Shown: in pieces, positions 18,783-27,259 of the stretch
Numbering within the stretch: the stretch's first letter is position 1
Layout: the number at the start of each line of letters is the position of its first letter
Assembly (NCBI GenBank): GCA_032068765.1
Contig: DAMBHY010000013.1
Span: 1 to 64,000 of the forward strand
DNA length: 64,000 bases
Origin: DAMBHY01 sp032068765
GTDB taxonomy: Bacteria; Bacteroidota; Bacteroidia; Bacteroidales; Dysgonomonadaceae
Direction: 5' to 3'
The notes under the pieces: model-generated
Told to the model about the DNA's origin: nothing
The model's database searches: none
What the model saw: the letters and a program-made list of their open reading frames with translations, nothing else
Position numbers and translations under genes: made by a program

Positions 18783-19234
18783 TATTCTTTATTTTTTGAG
18801 TCTATCCAGATGGTAACTGGCCCGTCATTAATGAGAAACACTTTCATCTCTGCACCGAATTCTCCTGGCTGTATGTCTTTCCCTAAATACTTAGAGAGAG
18901 TGGTACAAAATTTTTCGTACAATGGGATAGAAATTTCAGATTGAGCTGCCTTGAGATAGGAGGGACGATTGCCTTTTTTTGTACTTGCGTGCAATGTAAA
19001 TTGTGAAACAACAAGTATTTCGCCTCCGATTTCCAAGATGGACTTGTTCATTACACCTTGTTCATCTTCAAAGATACGCAAATTTACTGTCTTTTTACAA
19101 AGATATTCAATGTCAGCTTGATCGTCCGACGTTTCAATACCCACCAAAACCAATAATCCCTTATCGATTTTGCTTTTCACTTTTTTGTCTATTGTAACGG
19201 ATGCTTCCGACACTCGCTGTATTAATATGCGCAT
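18782..19234 (-). CDS. dtd: D-aminoacyl-tRNA deacylase
   Basis: Removes D-amino acids wrongly attached to tRNA. The protein is 150 residues, the normal length. It begins MRILIQRVSEASVTID and carries the two conserved active-site segments: the SQFTLHA motif (about 78-84) and the Gly-cisPro-containing NDGPVTI near the C-terminus. It follows uvrC by 3 bp in the conserved repair and quality-control operon. Confidence 0.96.
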   Translation of the reverse strand: MRILIQRVSEASVTIDKKVKSKIDKGLLVLVGIETSDDQADIEYLCKKTVNLRIFEDEQGVMNKSILEIGGEILVVSQFTLHASTKKGNRPSYLKAAQSEISIPLYEKFCTTLSKYLGKDIQPGEFGAEMKVFLINDGPVTIWIDSKNKE

Positions 19235-19237
19235 ATT

Positions 19238-21034
19238 TTATTTAGATTGATTTATCCACTCTCTAATGATGTTTGCCTTACTTTTACCGACTACTTCCGT
19301 AATCTCTTCAAAAGATGCTTTCTTGATTCTTTTTATACTCTTGAAGTGAGTGAGTAATTTTTTTTTTGTTTCTGTCCCTATTCCTTTTATTTCATCCAAT
19401 TCTGATTTAATTTGACCTTTACTCCTTTTTTGTCGATGAAAAGTAATTCCGAATCTATGAGCTTCGTCTCTAAGTTGTTGAATGAGTTTCAACGTTTCAG
19501 AATTTTTATCGAGATATAAAGGAATGGAATCATCAGGGAAATAAATTTCTTCCAAACGCTTCGCGATGCCTATAATTGCAATCTTACCGTATAGTCCAAT
19601 TTTCTGTAGTGATTTTACGGCAGCATGTAATTGACCCTTACCACCGTCAATTACAATGAGTTGAGGCATATTTTCTTGATCGTTAAGCATCCGAGAATAG
19701 CGTCTGTGAACGACCTCCTCCATTGACGCGAAATCGTCGGGGCCTACAACCGTTTTAATATTAAAATGTCGGTAATCTTTTTTTGAAGGTTTTGCTTTTT
19801 TGAAAACGACACAAGAAGCAACAGGATTTGTACCTTGCATATTTGAATTATCAAAACACTCGATATGCCAAGGTAGTTCTTTGAGATGCAAATCTGTTTG
19901 GACGGTTTTGAGTATTCTTGTTACTCTTTGTTCGGGATTTAATTTTTCGGTTTTTTTTAATTTGTCAATTTTGTACTGTTTGACGTTTTTCTCGGAAAGC
20001 TCTAGTAGCTTTCTTTTGTCACCTCTTTGCGGTATTGTAAATTCGATATTCGATAAATTTATATCAGGAATAAATGGAACGATTATTTCTTTTGAATGAC
20101 TACCATAGCGTTGGCGCATTTCTATAATTCCCATTCCAAGCAATTCTTCCGGACTTTCATCAAGCCTCTTCTTATACTCGAATGTATATGCTTGATTTAC
20201 AGAGCCATTAACCATGTGAAGATAATTAATATATGCTGAGTTTTCATCATCTTCATATGAATATACGTCGATGTTATAATCGAAATTGCTTATCACGGTT
20301 GATCTTTCTCTGAAATGCTGTATTTTTTCTAGTTTTTCTTTTTGTACCTGAGCTTTTTCAAATTCCATGTTTGAAGCATAAGCATTCATTTTTTCTGCAA
20401 TCTGCTTTTCTATAATTGCGATGTTTCCTTTAAGTATCTCAGTAATTTCTTCTACATTCTTGTTGTAATCTTCCAAAGATTGTAATCCTTCGCAAGGACC
20501 TTCGCACCGTTTTATATGATATTCAAGACAGACATTGAATTTCTTTTTTTCAATATTTTCACGGGTTAGATTCAACCTACATGACCTGATCTTATAAACT
20601 TTTCGGAATATATCTAATAGAGCATTTACTGATGTAACTGATGTATAAGGTCCAAAATATTTCGAGCCATCTTTGATAATAGCTCTTGTTTTGAAAATTC
20701 TGGGGAAATCTTCACCTTTTATAACGATAGAGGGATAAGTTTTGTCATCCTTCAACATCACATTATAACGTGGTTGCAATTCCTTGATTAGATTGTTTTC
20801 TAATAAGAATGTATCTTCCTCGTTATTTACAACAATATATTTTATATCTTTTATTTTACGTACTAATATTCTTGTTTTTGGATGATTATGATTTTTGGTA
20901 AAATATGACGAAACCCTTTTCTTAAGGTTAATAGCTTTCCCAACATATATAACTTTTCCATTTTCATCCAAAAACTGATAACAACCAGGTTTGGAGGGAA
21001 TGGTTTGTAATATAGTTTTTATATTTGCAATCAC
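19238..21034 (-). CDS. uvrC: Excinuclease ABC subunit C
   Basis: The dual-incision nuclease of nucleotide excision repair. At 598 residues it is full length. The N-terminal GIY-YIG domain is marked by GCYQFLDENGKVIYVGKA (about 17-34), followed by the zinc-like Cys cluster region (CRLNLT, CLEYHIKRCEGPC), a UvrB-binding UVR coiled coil near 205-240, the RNase H-like C-terminal nuclease (ECFDNSNMQGTNPVAS and VIDGGKGQLHAA) and a helix-hairpin-helix end (IKGIGTETKKKLLTHF). Located between dtd and apt with gaps of 3-5 bp. Confidence 0.97.
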   Translation of the reverse strand: MIANIKTILQTIPSKPGCYQFLDENGKVIYVGKAINLKKRVSSYFTKNHNHPKTRILVRKIKDIKYIVVNNEEDTFLLENNLIKELQPRYNVMLKDDKTYPSIVIKGEDFPRIFKTRAIIKDGSKYFGPYTSVTSVNALLDIFRKVYKIRSCRLNLTRENIEKKKFNVCLEYHIKRCEGPCEGLQSLEDYNKNVEEITEILKGNIAIIEKQIAEKMNAYASNMEFEKAQVQKEKLEKIQHFRERSTVISNFDYNIDVYSYEDDENSAYINYLHMVNGSVNQAYTFEYKKRLDESPEELLGMGIIEMRQRYGSHSKEIIVPFIPDINLSNIEFTIPQRGDKRKLLELSEKNVKQYKIDKLKKTEKLNPEQRVTRILKTVQTDLHLKELPWHIECFDNSNMQGTNPVASCVVFKKAKPSKKDYRHFNIKTVVGPDDFASMEEVVHRRYSRMLNDQENMPQLIVIDGGKGQLHAAVKSLQKIGLYGKIAIIGIAKRLEEIYFPDDSIPLYLDKNSETLKLIQQLRDEAHRFGITFHRQKRSKGQIKSELDEIKGIGTETKKKLLTHFKSIKRIKKASFEEITEVVGKSKANIIREWINQSK

Positions 21035-21039
21035 TTGAA

Positions 21040-21570
21040 CTAAATATCATATTGGAGGACGGCATCTACTTCAACGTCTGATGGGAATAATTTTCTTCCT
21101 TCCAAATCCATTAATTCAATTAAAAAATTGATGTAAACTTTCTCAACATTGAGTTTTTTTACAAGATTATAAGCTGCGAGCATTGTGCCTCCTGTAGCAA
21201 GTAAATCATCATGTAATAAAACGACGTCCGATTCATTTAAAGAATCTCTGTGGATTTGTATCGTATCAGTACCATATTCTTTAGAATATGATTCCTCTAT
21301 GGTGTAATATGGCAGTTTTCCTGGTTTTCTTATAGGAACAAATCCCGCATTTAATCTCAACGCCAATGCAGGACCCATAAAAAAACCTCTAGATTCAATA
21401 CCTACAACTTTGGTTATTCCTTTGTTTTTATATTTTTCATATAGTATATCTGAGAGTTTTTGCAAACTCTTTGGGTCTTGGAATAATGTTGTAATGTCTT
21501 TGAATTGTATCCCTGCTATCGGAAAATCAGGAATGTTTCTAACGCAATTTTTTAATTCTTCTTGTTTCAT
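21040..21570 (-). CDS. apt: Adenine phosphoribosyltransferase
   Basis: Salvages adenine to AMP with PRPP. The 176-residue protein has the PRPP-binding motif VVLLHDDLLATGGT (about 115-128), the GIESRGFFMG loop and the N-terminal FPIAGIQFKDIT typical of APRT. It sits between uvrC and mnmG on the minus strand, with 24 bp to mnmG. Confidence 0.96.
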   Translation of the reverse strand: MKQEELKNCVRNIPDFPIAGIQFKDITTLFQDPKSLQKLSDILYEKYKNKGITKVVGIESRGFFMGPALALRLNAGFVPIRKPGKLPYYTIEESYSKEYGTDTIQIHRDSLNESDVVLLHDDLLATGGTMLAAYNLVKKLNVEKVYINFLIELMDLEGRKLFPSDVEVDAVLQYDI

Positions 21571-21594
21571 TTTTTATATGTTTCACGTGGAACA

Positions 21595-23469
21595 TTATCT
21601 TCCAAGCAAAATTAATAACACGGAAATATCATTTGGTGAAACACCGGGTATTCTGCTTGCTTGAGCGATTGTTTCAGGATTTATTTTTGTTAGTTTTTGC
21701 CTAGCTTCTGTTGACAAAGATTGAATATTGTTGTAGTTAAATTTGTCTTTAATTTTTATGTTCTCCAAACGCGTTATTTTTTCTGCCATTAACTTCTCCC
21801 TAGCAATATATCCATCATATTTTATTCTGATATTGGCAGATTCAATTACTTCTTCTTTTCTATCTTGGATTTTATCCAATACTTCCTTGAATGCATTTAT
21901 TTCATCGATAAAGGTTTCTATTTTGAGGTTAGGCCTTTTTATTAATTCAATTAATCTTACTCCTCTGTTTAATGTTGCAGTATTGTTTTTTTTAAGAATT
22001 GGATTAATTCTTTCTGCTTTTATAGAATAATTAGTAATGAAATCGATCATCCTATCTACTTCATTGATCTTTTTATACAATAATTCTTTTCTTTCAGACT
22101 TAGCTAAACCTAAATTATAACTCATAAGAGTTAATCTTTCGTCAGCATTATCTTGACGCAATAAGATACGATATTCAGCTCTTGAAGTAAACATTCTGTA
22201 GGGTTCATCAACACCTTTAGTTATTAAATCATCAATAAGTACTCCAATATATGCTTCATCTCTGTTGAGTATAAAAGTTTCATTACTATTTACTTTTAGA
22301 TGAGCATTTATACCTGCAATCAAGCCTTGACCTGCTGCCTCTTCGTATCCTGTTGTTCCATTAATTTGTCCTGCAAAAAATAAGTTTTTAATTAATTTTG
22401 TCTCAAGAGTTGCTGTCAATTGTGTAGGATCAAAGAAATCATATTCTATTGCATAACCCGGTCTGAAAATATGTATATTTTTAAAAGCAGGAATGGTTTT
22501 TAATGCATTTATCTGGGTTTCTAATGGAAGTGATGAAGAGAAGCCATTTAAATAATATTCATTTGTTGTTTCTCCTTCCGGTTCTAAAAATAGCTGGTGA
22601 CTGGTTTTATCAGCAAATGTAACTATTTTGGTTTCGATACTAGGACAATATCTTGGTCCTATACTCTGTATTTGACCATTGTACAAAGGTGAAAAATCCA
22701 AACCTTTCCTCAATTCATTATGAGTTTGTTCAGAGGTATAAGTAATCCAGCAACTTCTTTGTTTTAAGTTACTTTTTATATCAGGAATATAAGAAAATTT
22801 ATGAAAATCTATATCTCCTTTTTGTTCTTCCATTAAACTGAAATCAACGCTTCGACCGTCTATTCTTACCGGAGTACCAGTTTTCATACGATCTATTTTA
22901 AAACCAATTTTCCTTAATTGTTCGGTAATGCCGTACGAAGCTGGTTCTGAAATGCGACCTCCACCGATTTTTACATCACCGATATGCATCAAGCCATTCA
23001 TAAAAGTTCCGGTCGTAAGCACAACACTTTTAGCAGAAAATGTTACTCCCAGTTGAGTAATGACACCTGTGACGGTTTTGTCTTCAAAGGTGAGTTGCTT
23101 TACAGAATCTTGCCAGACATATAGATTTGATGTATTTTCAATAATTCTTCTCCATTCCTCCATGAATTTCATCCTGTCGCTCTGTACCCGCGGACTCCAC
23201 ATTGCAGGGCCTTTTGAACGGTTGAGCATACGAAATTGGATAGAGGTCTTATCACTTACAATCCCCATTTGTCCGCCCAAAGCATCTATTTCTCTCACTA
23301 TCTGTCCTTTAGCAATACCACCTACAGCAGGATTACAGCTCATTTGAGCTATCTTATTCATGTCCATTGTAATAAGCAATGTTTTAGAACCTAAATTTGC
23401 TGCTGCTGTTGCAGCTTCGCAACCTGCATGCCCGGCACCAATAACAATTATGTCGTATTTAAAAGTCAT
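21595..23469 (-). CDS. mnmG: tRNA uridine 5-carboxymethylaminomethyl modification enzyme MnmG
   Basis: With MnmE, this FAD enzyme installs the carboxymethylaminomethyl group at wobble U34. It is 624 residues, normal for the family. The N-terminal dinucleotide-binding motif GAGHAGCEAA (12-21), the MSCNPAVGGIAKGQ segment, the catalytic Cys region and the C-terminal helical domain ending in RIPGVSPNDISVLLILLG are visible. It is the first gene of the mnmG-apt-uvrC-dtd-mazG-deoC run and is preceded by a good -7 element. Confidence 0.97.
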   Translation of the reverse strand: MTFKYDIIVIGAGHAGCEAATAAANLGSKTLLITMDMNKIAQMSCNPAVGGIAKGQIVREIDALGGQMGIVSDKTSIQFRMLNRSKGPAMWSPRVQSDRMKFMEEWRRIIENTSNLYVWQDSVKQLTFEDKTVTGVITQLGVTFSAKSVVLTTGTFMNGLMHIGDVKIGGGRISEPASYGITEQLRKIGFKIDRMKTGTPVRIDGRSVDFSLMEEQKGDIDFHKFSYIPDIKSNLKQRSCWITYTSEQTHNELRKGLDFSPLYNGQIQSIGPRYCPSIETKIVTFADKTSHQLFLEPEGETTNEYYLNGFSSSLPLETQINALKTIPAFKNIHIFRPGYAIEYDFFDPTQLTATLETKLIKNLFFAGQINGTTGYEEAAGQGLIAGINAHLKVNSNETFILNRDEAYIGVLIDDLITKGVDEPYRMFTSRAEYRILLRQDNADERLTLMSYNLGLAKSERKELLYKKINEVDRMIDFITNYSIKAERINPILKKNNTATLNRGVRLIELIKRPNLKIETFIDEINAFKEVLDKIQDRKEEVIESANIRIKYDGYIAREKLMAEKITRLENIKIKDKFNYNNIQSLSTEARQKLTKINPETIAQASRIPGVSPNDISVLLILLGR

Positions 23470-23486
23470 TCATTTTGAAAATTACA

Positions 23487-23494
23487 CAAATATA
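23487..23494 (-). promoter_or_regulatory. Probable -7 element of the mnmG operon
   Basis: TATATTTG on the minus strand fits TAnnTTTG exactly, 18 bp before the mnmG start codon. No good -33 element is seen at the standard spacing. Confidence 0.45.
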
Positions 23495-23560
23495 CTACAA
23501 AACAATGTTTTAAGATGTTGATAGAGTGTTAACAATTGTATGAGAGTGATTAATGGATAG

Positions 23561-24508
23561 TTATAACAAATACATTCTTAGATATATAGGTAGATGGTCA
23601 CTATATCCTCCGATATATTTTCCGCTATATGTACGGTTTGGGAATGCTCTACCTTTTTCGTGTCGAATCAAATAAGAGGGATGGAAAATATCGGCATTTT
23701 CGGGTATACATTTGATTTTATCCGATTTTAACAATGAACCGGAAACCAAGAATTGATCAAACATCATCCATTTCTTGTGATATGTTGAGCCAATTCCTCT
23801 TTTGTGTCGAGGATATAGGATATTGTAAAGTTTTTGATTTTCAATATTTGTAAATTCCTTTTGTGCTCCCAAAATTTCGTCAACGCTGTTATCGTCCGGG
23901 GTGTCGTTAAAATCTCCTGATATAATAATATGAGCGTTGGGTTCATTTATTAAAACACTCTGCACAGCATTTTCAAGTTCACTTGCTACAAAATAGCGGC
24001 GTCTTTCTGAACGCTCAGTGCCTTCCCTGCGGGATGGAAAATGAGTAAAAAATAGATGGATAATTTCATTATTTACCGTTTTTCCTTTGATGTATAAGAT
24101 ATCGCGTGTACGATCCTCGATGCCGGGGAGTTTTACCAATATAGGTTGTTTTTCAATAACTTGTAAGGTATTTGGATTATATAAAACGCCGATATCAGCC
24201 CCACGCTCGTCGGGACTTTCGTAGTGAATAATCTCGTAGTTGCCAACTTTGTTTGCTAGCAACTTATCGGCAATGGAAAGCATTACAACTCGATTTTCAA
24301 TCTCGGCAAGTCCAATTACGTCAGGAAAATATGGAAATACAATGTCATTTACAATTCTCACAAGATGAGATAATTTGGTATTAAATCTTTTTTTTGTCCA
24401 ATGCAATGCGCCGTCAGGAGTAAATTCGTTATCCAAAATTTCGGGGTCGTCAACGGTATCATAAAAGTTTTCCGTATTATACCACATCATATTGAAAGAT
24501 TGAGTCAT
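23561..24508 (-). CDS. Endonuclease/exonuclease/phosphatase family protein
   Basis: A 315-residue metal-dependent phosphohydrolase of the DNase I-like fold. It begins WYNTENFYDTVDDPEILD, continues with the catalytic GLAEIENR (Glu metal ligand), a central HFPSRR, the ISGDFNDTPDD motif (Asp and Asn of the active site) and the C-terminal GYSDHLPI (catalytic Asp-His). No signal peptide is evident, so it is probably cytoplasmic. The substrate could be nucleic acid or a small phosphoester. The gene lies 4 bp from ybeY, so it is likely part of the ybeY unit. Confidence 0.88.
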   Translation of the reverse strand: MTQSFNMMWYNTENFYDTVDDPEILDNEFTPDGALHWTKKRFNTKLSHLVRIVNDIVFPYFPDVIGLAEIENRVVMLSIADKLLANKVGNYEIIHYESPDERGADIGVLYNPNTLQVIEKQPILVKLPGIEDRTRDILYIKGKTVNNEIIHLFFTHFPSRREGTERSERRRYFVASELENAVQSVLINEPNAHIIISGDFNDTPDDNSVDEILGAQKEFTNIENQKLYNILYPRHKRGIGSTYHKKWMMFDQFLVSGSLLKSDKIKCIPENADIFHPSYLIRHEKGRAFPNRTYSGKYIGGYSDHLPIYLRMYLL

Positions 24509-24512
24509 ATCT

Positions 24513-24929
24513 TTAGAAAGTGATTAGTTTTAATGATTGATTTTCAGCTTCACGCATCAGTTTTTCATCCTTATGTGATTTATCTGTCAATCCACATAAA
24601 TGAAGAATACCGTGTATTATCACACGGTGAAGTTCCTCCTCTAAAGTAGTTCGAAATTTTTCCGAATTCGATTTTACAGTATCCAGACTCACAAAAATAT
24701 CGCCATTGATGATATTTCCTTCAGTATCGTCGAAAGTGATTATATCCGTATAATAATCGTGTTGCAGAAATTCTTTGTTTACTTCAAGAATTTTCTCATC
24801 CGAACAGAAAATGTAAGTGATATTACCTACCTTTTTACCGTAATTCTTGGCTACAACCTTTATCCAGTTTTTAACCGCCTGTCTTTTTATTGAAGGAAAT
24901 TTACAGTCTTCAACTTCAAAATAAATCAT
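24513..24929 (-). CDS. ybeY: Endoribonuclease YbeY
   Basis: A zinc-dependent RNase needed for 16S rRNA 3' end maturation and ribosome quality control. The protein is 138 residues from the ATG at 24929 (MIYFEVEDCKFP); the frame extends 10 codons further but into the neighbouring gene. The metal site appears in HGILHLCGLTDKSH, giving the three histidines of HGxLHLxGxDH with Thr-Asp-Lys-Ser in the spacer. ITFDDTEGNIINGDIFVS is the other conserved block. Tightly packed between the EEP-family gene and the nucleoside-recognition membrane protein. Confidence 0.93.
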   Translation of the reverse strand: MIYFEVEDCKFPSIKRQAVKNWIKVVAKNYGKKVGNITYIFCSDEKILEVNKEFLQHDYYTDIITFDDTEGNIINGDIFVSLDTVKSNSEKFRTTLEEELHRVIIHGILHLCGLTDKSHKDEKLMREAENQSLKLITF

Positions 24930-24933
24930 AACT

Positions 24934-26166
24934 CTATCCGAAAAATAAATAAGTAACAAAGATTGCTGCTATCACACCTGCCAAATCCGCAAGAAGAGCA
25001 TAAGGAACAGTGTAACGGGAATTTTTTACATTTATGGCGCCGTAGTACACCGCCACAATATAAAACGTGGTGTCGGTGGCTCCTTGAAGTACTGAAGACA
25101 GTCTTCCAGCAAATGAATCTGCTCCAAATATTTTCATTGTATCAATCATCATGCCGCGAGCGCCGCTTCCGCTCAAAGGTTTCATCAGAGCAGTAGGCAT
25201 GCCGTCAATCCATCGTGTATCAAATCCCATAGGTGCTACCAAAGCTTTCAGCCCATTCATAAGGAAATCCATAGATCCTGAAGCGCGAAAAACCCCAATG
25301 CCCACTAATATTCCTATCAGGTAAGGAATTATTTTCACAGCAGTGGAAAATCCATCTTTTGCACCATCAATAAATGCTTCAAAAACATTTATTTTTCGCA
25401 TCATTCCTTTCAAGATGAATAAAACAATGATGGTAAACAAGATGAGATTTGCTGCGAGACTTGAAATTACCGATACTTGTTCCTGAGACATGGAGTCGAA
25501 AATCCAAACCGTAGAAATGATAATAGCGGATAGACCTCCAAAAAAACCTAAGATTGCTGTATTGAAAATATTAATTCGCTGTTTGATACACACTGAAATA
25601 ACCCCAACTAATGTTGCTACAAAAGTCGCAATCATGATAGGGATAAATACGTCTGAAGGATTAGCTGCTCCTAGTTGTGCGCGGTAGGTCATCACCATAA
25701 CGGGAATAAGAGTGAGCCCCGAAGCATTCATAACGAGGAACATAATCATGGGATTGGTGGCAATGTCTTTTCTTGTGTTCAACGTCTGCATATCAGCCAT
25801 TGCTTTCAATCCAAACGGTGTAGCCGCATTGTCAAGCCCAAGCATATTTGCTGAAATATTCATCAGCATGGAAGCCGCTGCGGGATGTCCTTTAGGGATC
25901 TCTGGGAATAATTTGGAAAAAAGAGGAGCTGCTGCCTTTGCAAAAAGATCAACTGTGCCGCCGCGCTCACCGATTTTCATGATTCCCATCCAAAGAGATA
26001 AAACTCCGGTAAGTCCCAACGATATTTCAAAACCCGTTTTTGCAGTATCAAATGTAGAATTCATAATTTCTGTGAATACGCCGGTATCGCCCAAAAATAA
26101 AAACTTTACCGCCGCTACAACAAAAGCGATTATGAAAAAAGCAATCCAAATATAATTAAGTACCAT
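24934..26166 (-). CDS. Nucleoside-recognition membrane protein, SpmA-SpmB fusion
   Basis: A 410-residue integral membrane protein. The N-terminal half resembles spore maturation protein SpmA (LGLTGVLSLWMGIMKIGERGG; NMLGLDNAATPFGLKAM), the C-terminal half resembles SpmB (GSGARGMMIDTMKIFGADSF; GATDTTFYIVAVYYG). These are separate genes in spore formers but are fused in many Gram-negative bacteria that do not sporulate, so sporulation is not implied. It carries two nucleoside-recognition (Gate) domains and about nine or ten hydrophobic helices. The transported molecule is unknown. Confidence 0.85.
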   Translation of the reverse strand: MVLNYIWIAFFIIAFVVAAVKFLFLGDTGVFTEIMNSTFDTAKTGFEISLGLTGVLSLWMGIMKIGERGGTVDLFAKAAAPLFSKLFPEIPKGHPAAASMLMNISANMLGLDNAATPFGLKAMADMQTLNTRKDIATNPMIMFLVMNASGLTLIPVMVMTYRAQLGAANPSDVFIPIMIATFVATLVGVISVCIKQRINIFNTAILGFFGGLSAIIISTVWIFDSMSQEQVSVISSLAANLILFTIIVLFILKGMMRKINVFEAFIDGAKDGFSTAVKIIPYLIGILVGIGVFRASGSMDFLMNGLKALVAPMGFDTRWIDGMPTALMKPLSGSGARGMMIDTMKIFGADSFAGRLSSVLQGATDTTFYIVAVYYGAINVKNSRYTVPYALLADLAGVIAAIFVTYLFFG

Positions 26167-26248
26167 TGTTAATTTCAGAATTTCTAATTTTCAAAGTTAA
26201 TATTTTCATATGGAAATTTGTATCTTTACCGCAATTAACTCTCATATT

Positions 26249-26962
26249 ATGAACTGGAAAAATGCATTTAACATCTACAAAGGAGAGCGTATCGCGTTGA
26301 TTGTTTTGTTGGTACTAATTGTAATCACCATTATCATCAATATTGTTTTATCATCAACGAATAAGACGGAAGTGAAAATCATTCAGAATCCCCAGTTTGA
26401 AAAGGAATATGCGGAATTTCATAAACAATTAAAAGAGAAAGAAAGAACTTCTCCCAAATATTCAATACAGAAAAAGTATCAGCATCACGAAGAAGATATA
26501 TATGCAGAAAATTATAAAGATTTGCCTGTAGATACATATGTAAAGCAAGAAAAATTTGATACGGGAGAATACATTTCCCTTAACGAAAAAGATACCGCGG
26601 AGTGGAAGAAGGTTCCCGGAATAGGAAGTGGTTTTGCCGCAAGGATTGTTAAATATGGAAACCTGTTGGGCGGCTATTCTTCTATCAATCAACTGCATGA
26701 AGTCTATGGAATGCAGGACGAACTTTTCAATAAAATAAAACCCTATATCGCTTTGTCAGATGCAAAAATTGAAAAGATTGATGTCAATAAATCGGAATTT
26801 AAACAACTTTTGAATCATCCGTATTTGGAATATAATCAGGTAAAAGCGATATTCAATATCCGCAGTCGAAAAGGGAAAGTAGAATATCTGGAGCAGTTGT
26901 CGCTGCTGGAAGAGTTTACAGATAAGGATATAGAACGGCTAAGACCTTATTTAAAATTTTAG
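26249..26962 (+). CDS. ComEA-like helix-hairpin-helix protein, membrane-anchored
   Basis: A 237-residue protein with an N-terminal membrane anchor (about 12-35: IALIVLLVLIVITIIINIVL) followed by a charged linker and two helix-hairpin-helix units. The first is in WKKVPGIGSGFAARIVKYGNLLGG (about 118-140), the second in NKSEFKQLLNHPYLEYNQVKAI. HhH domains of this type bind DNA non-specifically, as in the ComEA competence receptor, but the same architecture is common in Bacteroidota without proven competence. The ATG at 26249 is chosen; a TATCTTTA -7-like element lies at 26221-26228, upstream of it. Confidence 0.78.
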   Translation: MNWKNAFNIYKGERIALIVLLVLIVITIIINIVLSSTNKTEVKIIQNPQFEKEYAEFHKQLKEKERTSPKYSIQKKYQHHEEDIYAENYKDLPVDTYVKQEKFDTGEYISLNEKDTAEWKKVPGIGSGFAARIVKYGNLLGGYSSINQLHEVYGMQDELFNKIKPYIALSDAKIEKIDVNKSEFKQLLNHPYLEYNQVKAIFNIRSRKGKVEYLEQLSLLEEFTDKDIERLRPYLKF

Positions 26963-27017
26963 AAAAAGCTTTCAAACCTTTATCTATTGTTTCGTTAAAG
27001 TTTGTAATGGTATGAGT

Positions 27018-27044
27018 TTTGTTATCTGATAACAAGATAACAAA
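27018..27044. repeat. Palindrome with an extra half-site in a gene-free stretch
   Basis: Within the 297-bp gap between two convergent genes (26963-27259), TTGTTATC-T-GATAACAA forms a perfect 17-bp palindrome at 27019-27035, directly followed by a second GATAACAA at 27036-27043. It has no T tail, so it does not look like a terminator. It could be a protein-binding site. I see nothing else in this gap. Confidence 0.5.
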
Positions 27045-27259
27045 TACAAAAAATTAAATAGTTTGCTATCATTATATGCAATTAAAAACCCACTTACTTT
27101 AATTTGTAGTCAAATTTTCTACAGGAGCGAAGAATGGTAGAAATCTATTTGACTATTTTGAAATTTTCATCCCATATCGGAAATCTGCTAACTGAAAGGT
27201 TCATCCAGAAAGATAAACTTTGATTTTTGTTTTATGATTGGTGGGTTACCCTTTATTTA

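Noticed and set aside
24934..26166. Evidence for sporulation
   Set aside because: SpmA/SpmB-type domains occur in many non-sporulating bacteria as nucleoside-recognition proteins. No other sporulation gene is present.
27019..27035. Rex operator
   Set aside because: The half-sites resemble TTGTTA/TAACAA, but the spacing is one base short of the usual site, and no promoter lies beside it.
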